DNA of 64,000 nucleotides, from the NCBI RefSeq assembly GCF_016462545.1, contig NZ_JAEMTA010000002.1, forward strand, positions 21,897 through 85,896, in the 5' to 3' direction. Each line of letters opens with the position of its first letter. Within the stretch, counting starts at the first letter, position 1. The notes beneath the pieces were generated by a model, which was given only the letters and a program-made list of their open reading frames with translations, was not told the origin of the DNA and did no database searches. The position numbers and the translations under genes were made by a program. This DNA is from Mycolicibacterium sp. (GTDB lineage Bacteria; Actinomycetota; Actinomycetes; Mycobacteriales; Mycobacteriaceae). Below are positions 62,090 through 64,000 of the stretch, piece by piece.

Positions 62090-63886
62090 ATGCGTCGCAC
62101 AATTCGTTCGATTGGTGTCCTGTTCGTCGCGATCCTGGGGGCCGTCGCCCTCGCGATCGGGTCCGCCTTCTCGGCCGCGCTCGCATTCGGCGCCGTCGCG
62201 CTGATCGTGCCGGGCACCGGCACCCCGAACGCGAACATCGTCGACAACTATCTGACGCAGGCCCGCGACCGCTACCTGACCACCACGGCGTGCGGTCCCA
62301 CCGGCGCCGGCTGCCCCGTGGGTCCGGACCTGCAGGGCATCAACTATCCCGCGACCTTCTTCCCCCTATTCATCTTCAACAACTGGTGCACGGCGACGCG
62401 CTGCAACACCTGGGACGATTCGGTCGGTCAGGGCACGGCGGCACTGAATTCCGCGATCGATGCCGCCTTGCACGACCCCAACAACCCCACTCAGGACGTC
62501 GTCGTCTTCGGTTACTCCCAGGGCGGGGCGGTCGTCGCCGACTCGCTCAACGGGTACATCCGTGGGTTGTCCGCCCCGGAGAAGGCCCGCATTCAGGTCG
62601 TGACGATCGGCGGTATCGAGAACCCCGACGGCGGACTGTGGCAGCGTCTGGCCTTCCTGCAATACATCCCGATCCTCAACATCAGCTTCAACCCGCCGAT
62701 GACGTCGCCGGGCGTGAACTACACCAGCTACGGCTTCGAGTACGACCCGGTGGTCAACGCGCCGCGGTACTTCGGCAATGCCTTGGCCGTGTTGAACGCA
62801 CTGGCCGCCTTCGAGAACGTGCACGGCTACTACCTGGCACCCAACGGAAACGGCCCGACGGACACGCTGCCCTTCGGATACACCGACACGACGCTCGCGA
62901 AGGCGCTCGACTGCACCCAGAGCCCGGCGAACTGCCGCTACGGCAGCGGCAACACCTACGTCACGATCCCCGCCCTGACGCTGCCGATCTACGACCTGCT
63001 CCTCGGTATTACGCCGGGGCCGCTGAAGACGCTGGTGCAGCCGCTCGTCAACCTGTTGACGCCCGTGACGCGGCTGTTGATCGACCTGGGCTACAACTAC
63101 AGCGGCGACCCGAGCGTGCCGACGCCGTTGTCGATCCTTCCGTTCAACCCGTTCACCTTCAACCCGATCGACTTCTCGGTGAAGTTCGTCCAGGCAATCG
63201 GCCAGGGCATTCAGGACGCCATCAACGGTGGACCATCGACGCTGCTCGCGCCTCCCGCACCCGCGGTAAACCCGTTGACGTTGTCCGCGCGCAGCGTCTC
63301 GACGTCGAGCACCGCTGCGGCGGTGGAGGATCCGACGACGCCCGTCACTCAGGACAAGAGCGCCGCGGTAGCTGAGGACGTGCAGCAGGTTGGTGACGGC
63401 AAGACAGTCACTGATCAAGCGGCAGCCGATAAGGCGGCTGCGGACCAGGCGGCGCTCGACAAGGCGGCCGCTGACAAGGCTGCTGCGGACAAGGCGGCGG
63501 CTGATAAGGCGGCGGCTGATAAGGCGGCGTCGGACAAGGCCGCGGCGGATCAGGCGGCTGCGGACAAGGCGGCAGCCGATAAGGCAGCGGCGGATAAAGC
63601 GGCAGCCGACAAGGCGGCGGCTGACAAGGCTGCTGCGGATAAAGCGGCGGCCGACAAGGCGAAGGAAGCCAAGGACGCGGCCGACAAGGCCAAGGAAGCC
63701 AAGGATGCCGCCGACAAGGATGCGGCTGCGCAGGCCGCCGCGGACAAGGCCAAGGAAGCCGCTCAGAACGCCAAGGACGCCGGTGCCGCGGGCAGCGGCT
63801 CGACCAGCGGCACCGAGACCAAGACCGACCCGACCGGCACCGGAAGTGGAAGCCCCGCAGGAGAATCGGAGAAGCAGGCCGCCTGA
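62090..63886 (+). CDS. PE-PPE-domain serine esterase with Ala/Lys repeat tail
   Basis: 598 residues; GGAGG before the ATG. A signal-like helix (about residues 10-32) precedes the PE-PPE alpha/beta hydrolase domain (about 35-280). LIVPGTGTPNANIVDNYLTQ is the start, VVVFGYSQGGAVVADSLNGY has the nucleophile GYSQG, and GFEYDPVVNAPRYFGN supplies the acid region. ENVHGYYL gives a candidate His. The last 170 residues have a degenerate AAADK pentapeptide array and a Gly/Ser/Thr tail. No PE or PPE domain is attached. Likely acts on envelope acyl esters; substrate unknown. Confidence 0.9.
   Translation: MRRTIRSIGVLFVAILGAVALAIGSAFSAALAFGAVALIVPGTGTPNANIVDNYLTQARDRYLTTTACGPTGAGCPVGPDLQGINYPATFFPLFIFNNWCTATRCNTWDDSVGQGTAALNSAIDAALHDPNNPTQDVVVFGYSQGGAVVADSLNGYIRGLSAPEKARIQVVTIGGIENPDGGLWQRLAFLQYIPILNISFNPPMTSPGVNYTSYGFEYDPVVNAPRYFGNALAVLNALAAFENVHGYYLAPNGNGPTDTLPFGYTDTTLAKALDCTQSPANCRYGSGNTYVTIPALTLPIYDLLLGITPGPLKTLVQPLVNLLTPVTRLLIDLGYNYSGDPSVPTPLSILPFNPFTFNPIDFSVKFVQAIGQGIQDAINGGPSTLLAPPAPAVNPLTLSARSVSTSSTAAAVEDPTTPVTQDKSAAVAEDVQQVGDGKTVTDQAAADKAAADQAALDKAAADKAAADKAAADKAAADKAASDKAAADQAAADKAAADKAAADKAAADKAAADKAAADKAAADKAKEAKDAADKAKEAKDAADKDAAAQAAADKAKEAAQNAKDAGAAGSGSTSGTETKTDPTGTGSGSPAGESEKQAA
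63419..63658 (+). repeat. 15-bp tandem repeat coding AAADK pentapeptides
   Basis: About 16 consecutive 15-base units encoding Ala-Ala-Ala-Asp-Lys with a few Gln, Leu or Ser substitutions, inside the PE-PPE esterase. Synonymous variation between units (gcg/gct/gca, gac/gat) shows they are not freshly expanded. The tail then continues AKEAKDAADKAKEAKD. Confidence 0.9.
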
Positions 63887-63901
63887 CTCAGCCCCACGCG
63901 G

Positions 63902-64000
63902 TCACCCGACGCGACACAGCTCGAGGATCGGCGGCAGCAGCTCGGCGATCCGATGTCCCACCGTCGCGAAGACGTCCGGGCCATGACCAATGGGGTCGGC
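63902..64000 (-). CDS. 3' end of a gene running off the window
   Basis: Last 32 codons of a minus-strand frame ending at TGA 63904-63902. The translation finishes DPIGHGPDVFATVGHRIAEL then LPPILELCRVG. The codon pattern is GC-rich and gene-like, convergent with the PE-PPE gene 15 bases away. The family cannot be fixed; an SGNH/GDSL-type hydrolase end is a weak guess. Confidence 0.4.
   Translation of the reverse strand, partial: ADPIGHGPDVFATVGHRIAELLPPILELCRVG

Noticed and set aside
63414..63783. CRISPR-like or intergenic tandem repeat
   Set aside because: The 15-base periodicity is in frame inside a protein gene and encodes AAADK units; no spacers.

Overview
The window is chromosomal DNA of a mycobacterium, most likely a fast-growing or environmental species. 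The diagnostic block is recC-recB-recD, echA3, a conserved exported protein, a glyoxalase-II-like hydrolase, tRNA-Thr, tRNA-Met, rpmG, hadA-hadB-hadC, tRNA-Trp, secE-nusG-rplK-rplA. From general knowledge this matches the order of the Mycobacterium tuberculosis Rv0629c-Rv0641 region. Other mycobacterial markers are an antigen-85 mycolyltransferase, an L,D-transpeptidase, a rifampin ADP-ribosyltransferase (arr), a PE-PPE-domain esterase and high GC with many GTG starts. No database search was possible; family calls rest on motifs read in the translations.

Layout. 0-6.1 kb: the antigen-85 N-terminus, an L,D-transpeptidase, two C5 DNA methyltransferases divergent from a Vsr mismatch endonuclease, and a divergent pair of HTH regulators around a perfect palindrome. 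6.1-13.4 kb: small secreted and membrane proteins, a large BTAD/ATPase regulator, an AhpD-like protein, a secreted YVTN beta-propeller and arr. 13.4-23.9 kb: the translationally coupled recCBD operon, an HD-type ppGpp-hydrolase-like gene, an orphan coiled-coil/CxxC protein and echA3. 23.9-31.8 kb: the conserved tRNA / mycolic-acid dehydratase / ribosomal block, closed by a perfect 14-bp-stem terminator.

31.8-59.1 kb is accessory. Two paralogous endonuclease/exonuclease/phosphatase membrane enzymes flank an exported VanX-like dipeptidase. After about 0.9 kb without a convincing gene comes a complete-looking Wzx/Wzy/Wzz-type exopolysaccharide locus. It holds UDP-glucose dehydrogenase, a fused Alg14/Alg13-like glycosyltransferase, a Gfo/Idh oxidoreductase, an epimerase, a GT4, a polysaccharide-deacetylase lipoprotein, a flippase, a polymerase, a GT2, a PF11316-like glycosyltransferase, a GT-C membrane protein, a possible GH12-like secreted protein, an OafA-type acyltransferase, a Wzz/BY-kinase and a DUF4012 protein. 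Part of it (about 43.9-46.9 kb) is visibly AT-richer, and decayed IS30, IS3 and IS481 remnants lie inside it. No priming sugar-phosphate transferase is visible.

59.1-64 kb: a small secreted protein, a small membrane protein, an ECF sigma factor with a C-terminal extension beside a two-domain DGPF/YCII protein (an ECF42-type pair), a PE-PPE esterase with an alanine/lysine repeat tail, and the 3' end of another gene.

Working model (inference): Ugd supplies UDP-glucuronate, the Alg14/13 fusion and the other transferases build a lipid-linked repeat unit, Wzx flips it, Wzy polymerises it under Wzz/BY-kinase control, and the deacetylase, acyltransferase and hydrolase tailor or trim the product. 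A capsule of this type is not a standard part of the mycobacterial envelope and is the most interesting content here.
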